Part shown: positions 1 to 10,147 of the stretch, one piece after another | Layout of the letters: the number at the start of each line of letters is the position of its first letter | Numbering within the stretch: the stretch's first letter is position 1 | Origin: Plantago ovata | Lineage: Eukaryota; Streptophyta; Magnoliopsida; Lamiales; Plantaginaceae | DNA length: 64,000 nt | Assembly: GCA_028274465.1 (NCBI GenBank) | Contig: CM051457.1 | Span: 51,492,362 to 51,556,361, forward strand | Reading direction: 5' to 3' | Position numbers and translations under genes: made by a program | The notes under the pieces: generated by a model | What the model was told of the DNA's origin: nothing | The model's input: only the letters and a program-made list of their open reading frames with translations | The model's database searches: none

Positions 1-1
1 A

Positions 2-163
2 ATCGACATAGCCAATGTAGAGGAATGTTGTGAAGAATCTATTGACGAAGCCTCTTCAGTGCTTAGCTTGGATTCCACGTCCTTAACTGAGGATGTCAAG
101 ACTGTTGGTAAAGAAGAAGTCGTGGAGGAGGTGATGACTGAATCCATTGCTTCACCTGAGTAG
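2..163 (+). CDS. C-terminal tail of an acidic retrotransposon ORF (partial)
   Basis: An open frame enters from the left edge and ends at TAG 161-163. The 53 visible residues are very acidic, with many Glu, Asp and Ser residues, and no catalytic motif is visible. By position, upstream of the leader and 3' region of element B, it is probably the end of the gag-protease or gag-pol frame. The rest lies outside the window, so the product cannot be identified further. Confidence 0.4.
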   Translation: MDIANVEECCEESIDEASSVLSLDSTSLTEDVKTVGKEEVVEEVMTESIASPE

Positions 164-174
164 ACAGTGTTGTC

Positions 175-432
175 TTGAGTTGTGTTGAGATCGAGGAGCT
201 ACTCTCTGATGATTTTGGTGTCTTTGAATCGACATGTTTGGATTCTATTGCTACAGACACTCTTGATCTTGACTCCTATGTTCTGGTCCATGCACCCACC
301 TATGAGCTTCAAGGGAGTTTTGATCCACTTTTTTCTTTTTATTTTCCCTCTGATTCCTTTAGTTATTTCTTAGATTTTGATTTTGTTAATTTAGTTGATT
401 TTTATTTTCAGGGAATCATGGATTTGCTTTGA
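175..432 (+). pseudogene. Acidic ORF continuation of element B, unrecognised
   Basis: This 85-codon frame starts 12 bases after the stop of the preceding acidic ORF and in another frame. Its first 45 residues are again acidic. The second half is Phe/Ser-rich, translated from U-rich DNA that looks like intron or UTR sequence ending in a TTTTCAG acceptor-like site near 411. It may be a frameshifted continuation of the upstream frame. I do not recognise a domain. Confidence 0.25.
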
Positions 433-537
433 GGACTTGAGGAGAGGAGCCAAAGATGGTTCCCAAGATGCAAGGAGTAATGGAACGAATGCACGAGATT
501 CGTTCCCATTTGATAATGGATAACCTTTGCGGTATTT
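418..537 (+). pseudogene. Short ORF after acceptor-like site (frameshifted copy)
   Basis: The context AG-GGAATC-ATGG resembles the acceptor and start-codon context of ORF2 in element E (56919-56929). In this copy one extra T after the first codons breaks the frame. The second copy at 19581 is open for 34 codons. It may be the remnant of an ORF2-like reading frame in family B. Confidence 0.25.
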
Positions 538-1019
538 CTTTGCATGTAGTTTAGTTTTTCCTTTTTATTGCTTTTGTAGTTGTGGCCTTTGTGCCTTTTG
601 TCGTGATTCGTTTAGTCTAGTGTTTGTCTTGGTGCCTTAGGTGATTAAGATAGGAAAAAACATCGAAAATCTGGAAACAGAGCCAAGCGAAGCGCTTGGA
701 AGGGCCAAGCGGTCCGCTTGAAATTTCAGTAAATCAAAAAGTTTACTGGAATTTCAAACGGAGCGCCTGGAGCCTCCCAAGCGCTCCGCTTGACAAGCGG
801 ACCGCTTGGCTCCCTCCAAGCGGTCCGCCTGGACCCTGTACCCAGATTTTCCTCGTTTTTCCATTCTTCTCACCTTTGCGCACCCGTTTTCACATGTTTC
901 TTGAGTCCTTTCAGGTACTACTCATATATAGGAGATTGGACACGAACCTTTATCTCAGGGAAGTGTACTTTCAATCCAATTTTTCCTTTTCATTCAACTT
1001 TTCTTTGCTCGAGGACGAG
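538..1019 (+). promoter_or_regulatory. Palindrome-rich leader of element B
   Basis: This non-coding stretch contains a cluster of CCAAGCG-type palindromes at about 698-835, with cores such as AAGCGGTCCGCTT and AAGCGAAGCGCTT. In their midst is a hairpin with 16-base arms (718-733 and 742-757, one mismatch). It is followed by pyrimidine-rich sequence. The same palindromes recur in the B LTR at 2881-2957. ORFs read through it are artefacts of the repeats. Confidence 0.5.
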
Positions 1020-2493
1020 CAAAAGTTTAGGCTTGGGGAGGGGGTATTGGATTTTCATTACTATATTCTTGTGTGGTTCGTACATGCCTGATTTTACTCA
1101 AGTTCATGTGATTTGTCGTGTTTTCTCAAATTTTTGCATGCATATCATCCCTAGATTAGTTGTTGCACGTTGTTGTGTGTGGAGTTTATTGCCAAGTCTT
1201 TTGAACTTTTTTATTGAGTAGACTAAGTGTTTATGACCATTGATCATTTGTTGCATAACTTTGCAAGTAGTTTGAGGCTTGTCTCGCTTGGTTTGTCACA
1301 TTCGCATGTGCATTAGTTAAGCTTAGTAGTCTCGACATCACCTTGAGTGGTGTTTCTTCTGCTGCGGTTCACGATAGCCATATAAAATGATGCATGTTAG
1401 AATCTATGGTTGTAACCCGTGTAATTATGTACGTAAGAGGCGACAAGTTCTTCACCACGATTAGAGATTGCCAAATGCCTAGGAAGGAGGTAGTGTCAGG
1501 TGTGCGATTCCTTGTATTAAACCTATTCTATCGAATAGGTTTGGGGAGGGGGTTGCCTGATTGATCTTGTCTTTCGTCTTTGAGTCGTTGTAAAGTTTCC
1601 TGTTTCTTTTTCTTTTTGTTTTGTGTCCCAACCTATTCTTTCGAATAGGTTTGGGGAGGTGTCTTTGTAAAAGAGTCTTTCCTTTTTCTTTTTCGTCTTT
1701 GTGCTCAAACCTATTCTTTCGAATAGGTTTGGGGAGGTGTTTTTGAAACTTAGTACTGCTGCTTGCCCCTATAAAAAAAAAAAGAAAGAGAAAAAGAAAA
1801 GAAGAAAAAAGAGAAAAGAAAAAGAGAAAATAAAAAAAAAAAAAAAAAAAAAAGAAGAAAGAAAATAAAGAATAAGACCCAAAAGCAAAAGAAGGGTCAT
1901 TGCAAGCCAAAAGCAGTCTCGTAGTGTCAAGTGTCATGTAATATTTTGTCCTTGTGAAGTATCGAGTTGTAAATTCTATCTTTCGTTTCGTATCGGCTTT
2001 GTCCAAGGCCTGTTCTTGACCACCCTCGTCTTGCTATTCAAGAAGTGGTTGAAAGAGGCTCATTCTTGAGAGTCTGGGTAGAATAGGGGAGTGTTATCTT
2101 TCTAAGGGAACCCTCCTTCGTTTGATGAGAGCCAGTATTGGTTCGCCCTCTCTTGAGGAAAAGTCTCGCTTGGTGAACAGTAGTAAGCCCTCGGTTTCAT
2201 AGGCACGGGGCAATTGTAGTATGATAACATGCATCATTGTGTCATCACTGACCAGGTCCAGGTAGAAGATGTTACGAGAGACTCCTTTGTTTAACCAAGT
2301 GCACATGAGAATGTGTATATTTGCAATCGAGGCATTCTTCAACCTACTTGCATGTCATGCTCATTTGGTTTTGTTCATAAGCATTTGGTAGATTCAATAG
2401 ATTAGTTCACTTTACTTGGCATGAGACTCCTTTTGTGTTGCATTTAGGATAGTTTGTTGCTTGAGGACAAGCAAAGGTTTGGTTTGGGGAGTT
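1020..2493 (+). other. Conserved non-coding 3' region of element B
   Basis: No coding frame is supported. Three stem-loops with arms AACCTATTC/GAATAGGTT lie at 1520-1541, 1630-1651 and 1708-1729, each followed by TTTGGGGAGG. An A/G-rich tract (about 1775-1890) is flanked by pairing segments: ACTGCT-GCTTGC at 1755-1766 with GCAAGC...AGCAGT at 1902-1917, enclosing GACCC/GGGTC at 1876-1898. The G-rich polypurine tract (about 2474-2493) abuts the LTR. Blocks from about 1320 to 2290 are recognisable in the 3' regions of all A-family elements although the LTRs are largely different. Confidence 0.6.
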
Positions 2494-3898
2494 TGATGAA
2501 CGTATTTTTGACGCGTTCATCTTGTCTTTTTTACCTTCTTTTGCTATCTTCTAGCCTTGTTTTTTGGTTAGTTTTGTAGAATAGTGTCACGTTTTGTGTT
2601 TTCTGCATTTTCAGACACTTAGGTACGAAACGGCGTTTTTGGAGCTAAAAACGAGCCTTTTTGATGGAAAAGATGGCCCCGTTGAAGTTCCCCAATCTCC
2701 GTGGCTTGTTCGTGAGTGTCTGAGCCTCAATAAGCAATGAGAAGGATGAGTCCAAGGCACCCGAGGGCCGTGCGAGGACAAAAAGATTGAGTTTGAAGAC
2801 AAAAATTTGCCCAGGAGCCAAGCTAAGCGCCTGGAATAGTGAAGCGCTCCGCTTCATTTTCCAGGAGTTTTAGCACAGCAGCCAAGCGAAGCGCTTGGAG
2901 GGCCCAAGCGCTTCGCTTGCCAAGCGCTCCGCTTGGCCTCTCCAAGCGGTCCGCTTGGCAGCGGTTACGTTTTCGGATTTTCCTTCTTCAATCTGATCTT
3001 CAGTTACTTTTTGGAGACTTTTGAACTTTGGCTTCGTTTTGGAGAGCTCCTAAGCCCCAAAACTCAGAGAAAACTCAGATTACATTGTATTCTAGATTGG
3101 ATTAAAGGTTTTGGCATAGGATTGCATCCGTTGTTTCATCTACGGAGAGGTTTTCATCAATACCCACCGATTAGTGACAGCTTGGTGGTAACATTGTATC
3201 ATTATCTCTTGTCTAGTAGTTTGATTTGATGTATTCCATTTACAATTCATATGATTTGATGTCTATGTTGATGAATATGAGTAGCTAAATCCTTTGTGTT
3301 GGTGGTAGAATGTAGAATATGCATGCTATGGGTTATGTTTATGCTTACATGAGATTGTGATTCAATCTTGCTGCAAATTCCTTCATATGATTCTTAGTTG
3401 CGTATAAAATATATTCGAATTGAGTATAGTGACAAACACTTGGTCAATGATAGCTATAGGATTGTATGTTAGAGATTTGCAGCATGCTAGATAAATGGTG
3501 TTAGTGACAAGCACCTCTAAAGTATTGATAGTGGTCTTTTATGATGTGTGTCTTGAAAGTTACCTAGACGAGTTGCTTAGCAGACTTGATCGAAGGTTTT
3601 ACGCACTGAACTTGTGAGCATATTCGTATCCCATGCATGTGTATTTGATTTCTACCACCAACCGTTTTCCAAACTTGATTACAACAATCCGATTTCTCGT
3701 TGCTTTGTTCTAAGAAAGCGATTCTATAAACATTTGAACTCGTTGTCTGAAATAACAAGAAAAAACCACAAACAAAGCCACGTTAGGTCCCGAGAGAACG
3801 ACACTCGGGGAAAACTTGCCATTGCACTCTAGTTTGTGTAGTGATAAGTGTTCTTTGGCTTTTAAAAAAAATTTAATTGGTGAAAAACGACATCATCA
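2494..3898 (+). repeat. B-family 3' LTR, copy 1
   Basis: The LTR is 1405 bp, begins TGATGAACG directly after the polypurine tract and ends CATCATCA, followed by the target duplication CTCCC. A palindrome array occupies about 2881-2957. The U5 side carries a CCCGAG/CTCGGG stem around AGAACGACA near 3788-3809, a motif also present in A-family LTRs. No clear TATA box is seen. The second copy at 23691-25094 is nearly identical. Confidence 0.85.
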
Positions 3899-4342
3899 CT
3901 CCCAATGAATGTGTTTGAGAAGAGTAGCCTTGGAAAACTATCTGAGCATAAGGCTATTGTGCAATTGGCGGATGGATCCTTTGTGAGACCCGAAGGCGTT
4001 GTGAATAACGTATTGGTTAAGATTGGTGAAGCTTCTGTGTACACCAATTTTGTAGTTATGCCGGCGTCTACACCTGGGATGGGGGATGTTGTTCTCTTGG
4101 GGCGAACGTTCTTGACTAAGCTACGCTCCGTAATAGACATCTACCGAAGAACTTGCACCATTGAAGTGGATGGCAAGCAACATGTGTTGCGAGCCATATC
4201 TGATCCAAATATTCAGTTCGATGCTTCTCACACCATTAACTACTTTGGTCTTGTTGTCTATGTTCATTCTTATTCACAGGTTCGTGGCATGAGGAGGAGA
4301 TCCATGAAGGGAAAGTCTAGTACCCTCAAGAACAAGAGCTAG
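3899..4342 (+). pseudogene. Gag-protease 3' fragment (X, first unit)
   Basis: The frame continues directly from the B insertion point and reads Leu-Pro-Met-Asn-Val-Phe. In intact copies this follows the retropepsin active site DTGSYSN, which is absent here because B separates it. The remainder of the protease fold, a LLGRTFLTKL strand and the basic C-terminus are present, ending at the TAG at 4340. Three other copies in the window align at near identity. It is a 5'-truncated pseudogene. Confidence 0.75.
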
Positions 4343-5335
4343 GCGCAAGAAGGAGTCGAGTCAAAGACTATAAACAATGGCGCTATCCGGGAGGCAACCC
4401 AGAGTTTTTATCGCTTTATTGCATGCATTCATACTTTGAACAATTTGCTTTCTTATGTGAATTTGTTCGTCTCTGTGTCGTTTGTGCTTATGTTTTTGAG
4501 TGAATTTTTTCGAGTGGTTTTATGAGTAAAATGGTTTTCGGGGATTAAAAGCTGAGTTTTTTCGAAAACATTCGTCTCCCTACCTGGGGGGCGATTCGCC
4601 CCACACGCGGGGCGGTTCGCCCCACACCATCTGAGGGTACAATAACGGGAGAATTCCCCTTTTTCCTCATTTTCTCCTCCTTTTCACTCTCTTACTCCCA
4701 AAAATCCAAAAAAATCGAAAATTCTTCAATCTTTCATAAAACTTTCAATCTTCCATCAAATTTTGTGTTCTTTAGCTTCAATCGAAGCCCATTACGTGCT
4801 CTTTCTTTTCATCCGAACAACTCTCACACTAGTGCATTCGTTTTCCAGATCTGAGGTATCTTCACATGAACCCTAATTTTTCATATTTGGGGGTTTTCTG
4901 ATTTATACTTCAATTAGGCTTATATGATGTATGGGTTGGTTGTTTGTGTGATTAGAAACGTTATTCGCTATCAATTGCATGTTCAATTATGCTTGGTTTG
5001 TTGGTTTGAGAATTTTGCTACTAGATATCTATATCTCGTTATGCAATGTTTCTTTTCCTTCCATTCCGTACATATGATTGTGTTTACTGATGTGATAATG
5101 ATGGACATGATGGTAGAATGCATGATTGATGAGTTTGAGGATTTATGATGCTAGAATTTTTGCTACTATGGTATGAATTGAGCCTTATGATTTAGGGTTA
5201 TTGGTTGTCTAGCATGAGCATAATGTGATATGTACATGACAAAGTTATTTTGGTGTGTTGCATGTTAGTAGCTAGATTAGACATGGAGGATTTGAGGAGT
5301 TCGATTGTTAATGTTATCACTCGTGTGTTTCACTC
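4343..5335 (+). promoter_or_regulatory. ORF2 leader of X: palindromes, UTR and putative intron
   Basis: No gene is supported. Two GGGGCGATTCGCCCC-type palindromes lie at about 4588-4624. Pyrimidine-rich UTR-like sequence follows, then a donor-like GAG|GTATC at 4853-4860. The rest looks like a plant intron and contains a 74-codon frame (4924-5148) that recurs only because the copies are recent duplicates. The segment ends at the rearrangement junction before reaching an ORF2 start. Confidence 0.5.
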
Positions 5336-6210
5336 TTGCAAAAGATGGTTGATCACACCCAGAGTTTTCTTAAGCGTTATGAAAAAGATTCTGAGAAGAC
5401 TAGGGCGAGGCTTGATCAATTGGAAGAAAGCACTAGGCATGCCCATCAGAAGTTGCAAGAGCTAATTGACCGTGGGGAAAGTAGGAAGCAAGGGAAGTTG
5501 CCTAGCAACACTGAGAAATCGATGTCCATTACCTTGGTGGGTGATCTTCCTGTTGAAATCACCATCAAGAAGGTTGCTAAGTGTGAGTGTTGCAAGGATG
5601 AAGAACCCCCACTAGCCAAGGAAGAAGAGAAGGACCTTGGTTCTGATGAGAGTGAAGGGGAGCAAGAGGATCCCGAGCCAATCCCTCAAAGTTTCGATGT
5701 TAAGATCGGGATTGGTGAACTTGAAGATGTTCGTGCTACACTAGATACGGGATCTTACTCTAATGTGCTCCCAATGAATGTGTTTGAGAAGAGTAGCCTT
5801 GGAAAACTATCTGAGCATAAGGCTATTGTGCAATTGGTGGATGGATCCTTTGTGAGACCCAAAGGCGTTGTGAAGAACGTATTGGTTAAGATTGGTGAAG
5901 CTTCTGTGTACACCAATTTTGTAGTTATGCCGGCGTCTACACCTGGGATGGGGGATGTTGTTCTCTTGGGGCGAACGTTCTTGACTAAGCTACGCTCCGT
6001 AATAGACATCTACCGAAGAACTTGCACCATCTAAGTGGATCGCAAGCAACATGTGTTGCGAGCCATATCTGATCCAAATATTCACTTCGATGCTTCTCAC
6101 ACCATTAACTACTTTGGTCTTGCTGTCTATGTTCATTCTTATTCACAGGTTCGTGGCATGAGGAGGAGATCCATGAAGGGGAATTCTAGTACCCTCAAGA
6201 AGAAGAGCTA
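5336..6210 (+). pseudogene. Gag C-terminus and aspartic protease (X, second unit)
   Basis: The frame opens inside the Gag linker, a charged coiled-coil-like segment followed by an acidic stretch. It runs into a retropepsin-like domain with active-site DTGSYSN (Asp at about residue 137 from 5336, codon 5744). A TAA at 6032-6034 ends the frame about 58 codons before the stop used in sister copies. The N-terminal Gag domain and the zinc knuckle are missing because the unit was made by a direct duplication. It is probably inactive. Confidence 0.75.
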
Positions 6211-6777
6211 GGCGCAAGAAGGAGTCGAGTCAAATACTATAAACAATCGCGCTATTCGGGAGGCAACCCGGAGTTTTTATCGCTTTTTACCGCTTTATTG
6301 CATGCATTCATACTTTGAACAATTTGCTTTTCTTATGTGAATTTGTTCGTCTCTGTGTCGTTTGTACTTATGTTTATGTTTGAGTGAATGTTTTCGAGTG
6401 GTTTTATGAGTAAAATGGTTTTCGGGGATTAAAAATTGAGTTTTTTCGAAAACATTCGTCTCCCTACCTCTGAGCTCTCTGGACGTGGGGGGCGATTCGC
6501 CCCACATGTGGAGCGATTCGCCCCGCACGGGGCGAGTCGCCCCACACCATCTGAGGGTACAAAAACGGGAGAATTCCCCTTTTTCCTCATTTTCTCCTCC
6601 TTTTCACTCTCTTACTCCCAAAAATCTGAAAAAATCGAAAATTCTTCAATCTTTCATAAAACTTTCAATCTTCCATCAAATTTTGTGTTCTTTAGCTTCA
6701 ATCGAAGCCCATTACGTGCTCTTTCTTTTCATCCGAATAACTTTCACACTAGTGCATTTGTTTTCCAGATCTGAGGT
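6211..6777 (+). promoter_or_regulatory. ORF2 leader, second unit of X, interrupted by copia
   Basis: Non-coding. Three palindromes of the GGGGCGAnTCGCCCC type are clustered at about 6485-6548, followed by the same pyrimidine-rich UTR as in the first unit. The copia LTR begins right after GAGGT, the donor-like site in uninterrupted copies, so the putative intron is split at its 5' end. Confidence 0.5.
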
Positions 6778-8811
6778 TGTAAGAAAATATGGTCAGAGTT
6801 GCCCCTGGGGTACGCAGCGGAATTTCAAAAATTTTCTTAACATACATGTTAATTGATTATGTATATGTCGTATATATATATAAACACGTCAATTAGAAGA
6901 CTAACCTTACTTCCAAAGCAGCTTCCAAGTCTTCGTAATATATCCGGTGTATCTTCTCCTTCGCCGAAGTCGAAGATATCTGCAATACTCTGATTATCTG
7001 CAAGACAATAAGAATTAGTTTCCAGCTCCTAGAACCTCAACCTTGGTATCCACGGATGAACAGCCTATCAGAAGAATGCTAGGATATTCTTTGTGTGACC
7101 AACAAGACGGGGCGGCGATTCCTCCGGTGAGGTGGCGCGCGCGGGTGGCTATAGAGGAGGGGAGAGTTTTTATTTTCTCTAAGAAAACTGGGTAGAATAA
7201 CTGTGTGTAAAACTGTATCCAAAGCTCTCTAATAGTCTACTATATATAGTAGTCAATAGAAGTCTAAAGCATAAGCAATTAGACTTCTTAAAGGAATAAG
7301 AATCTAATTCTTATCGCACTAGGAAACCAATATCATATCTAGATTCATTCCCAATCAAATTAAAACTCAATCAGGAAAATCTAACTTATCACTCGGACTT
7401 CTAACGCGCGTGCGCCCAGTCCTACGGGAGGTGGGTCCCAATTTTGGGACCCACTTATAGTTCTAAGGCAATTCAAACTCCAAGTAGATTTTGCCATGTG
7501 CATATGTTAATTCTAAATTAACATATCCTTTCAAATCAAACCTCTATTATATTTCCAAAATATAATCTTTAATTGTATTTACATAAAATACAATTAATCA
7601 GCCAATTCAATTAATAATTCCAAATCATTAATTGAGCCACCAAATATTATAATTAATTCCAAATCAATTATAATCCATCAATCACAATTAATTCCAAATT
7701 AATTGCGATTCCATCTTCAAGGATATTCTGATAAGCTGAATCACCACATAATGTGACCCATAGGGCCTCATCGTATTAAGCAAGTCCTAGACTAGGCAAC
7801 ATGGAATTCCTAGACGGTTCCATTTGCAATATTAATACATGAGGACGTTTGAGAGGTTTCTCAAAGCTAACCCTTTCGTTGCGAAGCCTGTTGCGCTCAA
7901 CGCGGCGATGGTAACGTCCCTTCATCTGACTTGCTCGAATGCATCTAGGATCGATGAAGTGTCTATCCCAATAATACATCCACGGGCGTCTCAGGGAGTT
8001 GCTTGGTTAAGATATACTTATTACCATCATAATATATCATTTGCACTGGCCAGTGACTTTACCAACACAACTATGGAGACTATGAGCAGTACTCTCCTGT
8101 GCTACACTTGAGAGATGAATCCTTCACAGAATCACTTATCATCCCCATTTGTATGTAGCCATAATCCTGGATCGTGTCTTAGGTCAGCTGCTTATTTAGA
8201 GCTGACATCGACGGGTCCACCAAGGATATGGAGCAACAAATTTGATGATAAAGTCCTGTAAGTACAAAGGACGACTGGCATCACTTCGACAACTTACCGG
8301 TTCCCATAGACACTTCGGTGTAGAGTATACATCGATGGGAGTGTCCGGTGGGTACTTCCATTGTTCGATAATCCTTCTTCGAACAACTATGCACAGTTAT
8401 GGGAACGTTTCTCGATTGTCCAACAATCCGTTCCGTGGCCGTGGGATCGGCTACACTTGCTCCAACAAGTATAACATCCACGCATACTAGTCTCGTCTGG
8501 TTCATTCACACCCCTACATCCGAGATGAACCTCGACTAGGGAGAGTTTGGGATAGATGATAACTCACATAGCTCCCACTTTTTGTGTGATCGGTCATCTA
8601 TCCAAGGGGACATGTTTAATATCAATACAAATAGTAATAGAGATATGACATGCTGCATGCCTGGTGTAATATAAATATGAAAACGATACTCAATAGTAAA
8701 ATGCAACAAACATATATTATATTACGTTGACCTGTGTAATAGTACATATATGCCCTCTATAAGGGCACTATGCCCTTAGTAAGGACTGTCTCTAGGACAT
8801 ATACACTATCA
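6778..8811 (-). repeat. Copia 3' LTR (about 2.03 kb)
   Basis: On the plus strand the repeat begins TGTAAG and ends CACTATCA, giving TG...CA termini. A purine-rich tract (8812-8821 on the plus strand, read in reverse) separates it from the RNase H end. It is AT-rich and contains a perfect hairpin with 11-base arms at 7431-7454 (GTGGGTCCCAA and its complement) and a CG-dinucleotide-rich patch just upstream. A shorter, rearranged copy lies at 27984-28802. Confidence 0.75.
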
Positions 8812-8825
8812 ATCTCCAACTTGGA

Positions 8826-9258
8826 CTAGAGCCCGTCACCTTTATGCCTAATACCCAGATTAGCATAATGTCTTAAGTGGACTTCCACTGATAAGACTTT
8901 GGTGAAAGGATCTGCCACGTTGTCCGTGGTAGAGACACGTTCTATACTAACTTCTCCTCTATCTATAATCTCACGTATAACGTGATATTTTCTAAGTACA
9001 TGTTTGTTCTTGTTTGTAGATCTAGGCTCCCTAGCTTGAGCAACGGCGCCCGTATTGTCACAATAAATCGTTATTGGACTAGGAGCAGGAACAACCCTCA
9101 ATTCCTTCAAGAACTCTGAAATCAAGATAGCTTCTTTCGATGCTTCTGATGCAACAATGTACTCGGCTTCTGTGGATGAGTCAGCAACCGTGGCTTGCTT
9201 AGAACTCTTCCAACAGACAGCTCCTCCGTTCAATTTGAATACGTATCCTGTCTGTGAC
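8826..9258 (-). pseudogene. Copia RNase H domain fragment
   Basis: The minus-strand frame encodes the C-terminal RNase H of a copia polyprotein. The region includes the SSTEAEY segment with its catalytic Glu, the YCDN motif, and the typical end ADPFTK. The N-terminal part of the domain and the RT connection are missing: the RT frame ends at STYIDKTL and joins directly, out of frame, to the GYVFKLNGGAVCW segment. A deletion of several hundred bases is inferred. Confidence 0.8.
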
Positions 9259-10147
9259 TTAAAGTGTTTTGTCGATGTAGGTGGACTGTGTCATTCCCAA
9301 CATCCTCTTGGATCTATCTCTAAAGATCTTGATCCCTAGGATGTAGTTCGCTTCACCCAAGTCCTTCACCGAGAAGGTACTTGATAACCAAACTTTAGTC
9401 TCTTCTAGCATAGAGACATCGTTTCCCATGATCAAAATGTCATCTACATAAATGATCATGAAAACGACTCCCTTGTCGCTGTGCCTAGCATAGACACAGG
9501 GATCTTCCTTGCTTCTGATGAAGTTAAACGATTTGACAGCTTCATCAAAGCGGATATTCCAGCTCCTTGACGCTTGCTTTAGCCCATAGATGGATCTTTG
9601 TAATTTGCATACAGCAGTTGGCCTGGTTTTACTAATAAAACCTTCCGGCTGTACCATATAGACCTCTTCCTCAAGGTTGCCATTGAGGAAGGCAGTCTTT
9701 ACATCCATCTGCCAGATTTCATAATCATAGTAGGCAGCTATCGCAAGTAGAATTCGAATGGACTTCAATTTTGCTACCGGTCAATATCAATTTCTGGTAC
9801 ATTGAATCCATTTCTAATTCCATGGCCTCTTGCCATTTGTCTGAGTCAATATCAATTATTGTCTCTTTGTAGGTCTCGGGATCTTCCCGATCTGATAAGC
9901 CGACATCAAGTTCACTGATGTCTTCTATCATAAGGCTTTGCTTCTGAGGTCCTTTTAGGATCCTCTTCGACCTACGGAGCTCGACTTGTTCTGGTGCTTT
10001 TCTTTTCTGGCTTCGTGTAACACGAACATTATCAGTGGGTACTGATGCAGCTGGTCGCTCGGCGCGACCCTGTTCCCTTGCGGGAGGCTGCTCTTGTGCA
10101 ACTTGTTGCACAGGTTGGTTGACAACGGGTTCTATTGGTGTGGTTTC
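9259..10147 (-). pseudogene. Copia reverse transcriptase fragment and IN-RT linker
   Basis: Read on the minus strand, a Lys/Arg-rich linker (TRSQKRKAP) and the RT entry KWQEAM are followed by a frame break near 9780. The RT resumes with MDVKTAFLNG and the catalytic YVDDIL. About 60-70 residues normally present between these segments are missing. The upstream end at 10147 is the insertion site of element A. Confidence 0.8.

Larger units (their letters stand above)
1..3898 (+). mobile_element. B-family LTR retrotransposon, 3' portion, copy 1
   Basis: The window opens inside the internal region of an LTR retrotransposon whose polypurine tract and 3' LTR are visible at its right end. Reading left to right it holds the tail of an acidic ORF, a palindrome-rich leader, a long non-coding 3' region with stem-loops and an A/G tract, the polypurine tract and the LTR. 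The right flank CTCCC (3899-3903) is the expected 5-bp target duplication; its partner lies outside the window. It sits in the protease gene of element X, just after the active-site region. Gag and pol are not visible. The 3' region resembles that of the Athila-type A family closely, so a Ty3/gypsy Athila-related element is the best reading. Confidence 0.8.
3899..6777 (+). mobile_element. Element X internal region (non-autonomous Athila-like), copy 1
   Basis: After the B insertion the host element X resumes in mid-protease. It contains a protease 3' part and leader (3899-5335), then a direct repeat of coiled-coil/protease and leader (5336-6777), and is then cut by a copia insertion. The repeat junction at about 5335 joins the ORF2 intron to the 3' part of gag through the shared bases TTGCA. 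No RT, RNase H or integrase is present. Confidence 0.7.
6778..10147 (-). mobile_element. Ty1/copia element, 3' half (minus strand)
   Basis: This contains the 3' LTR, RNase H and broken RT of a copia element read on the minus strand. Element A (10148-18113) is inserted in the linker between integrase and RT; the integrase part resumes at 18114-19433. The RT and RNase H wording resembles the Tork/Angela-type copia lineages, but I cannot place it firmly. Two internal deletions and several frameshifts make it defective. Confidence 0.8.

Noticed and set aside
696..1221. Overlapping 131 and 143-codon frames, repeated at 19858-20383
   Set aside because: They read through palindromes and non-coding 3' sequence; overlapping frames with no recognisable domain.
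1479..2006. 175-codon Phe/Lys-rich minus-strand frame
   Set aside because: It is the translation of the A/G tract and stem-loop repeats; no domain, and the equivalent frames differ in each copy.
4924..5148. 74-codon hydrophobic ORF recurring at 26133, 28804 and 51742
   Set aside because: It lies in the putative intron, is conserved only among recent duplicates, and is broken in element C.
6485..6548. CRISPR-like array
   Set aside because: The repeats are adjacent palindromes without unique spacers, in plant retrotransposon DNA.
7839..8505. Plus and minus frames inside the copia LTR
   Set aside because: No similarity to known domains and located in LTR sequence.
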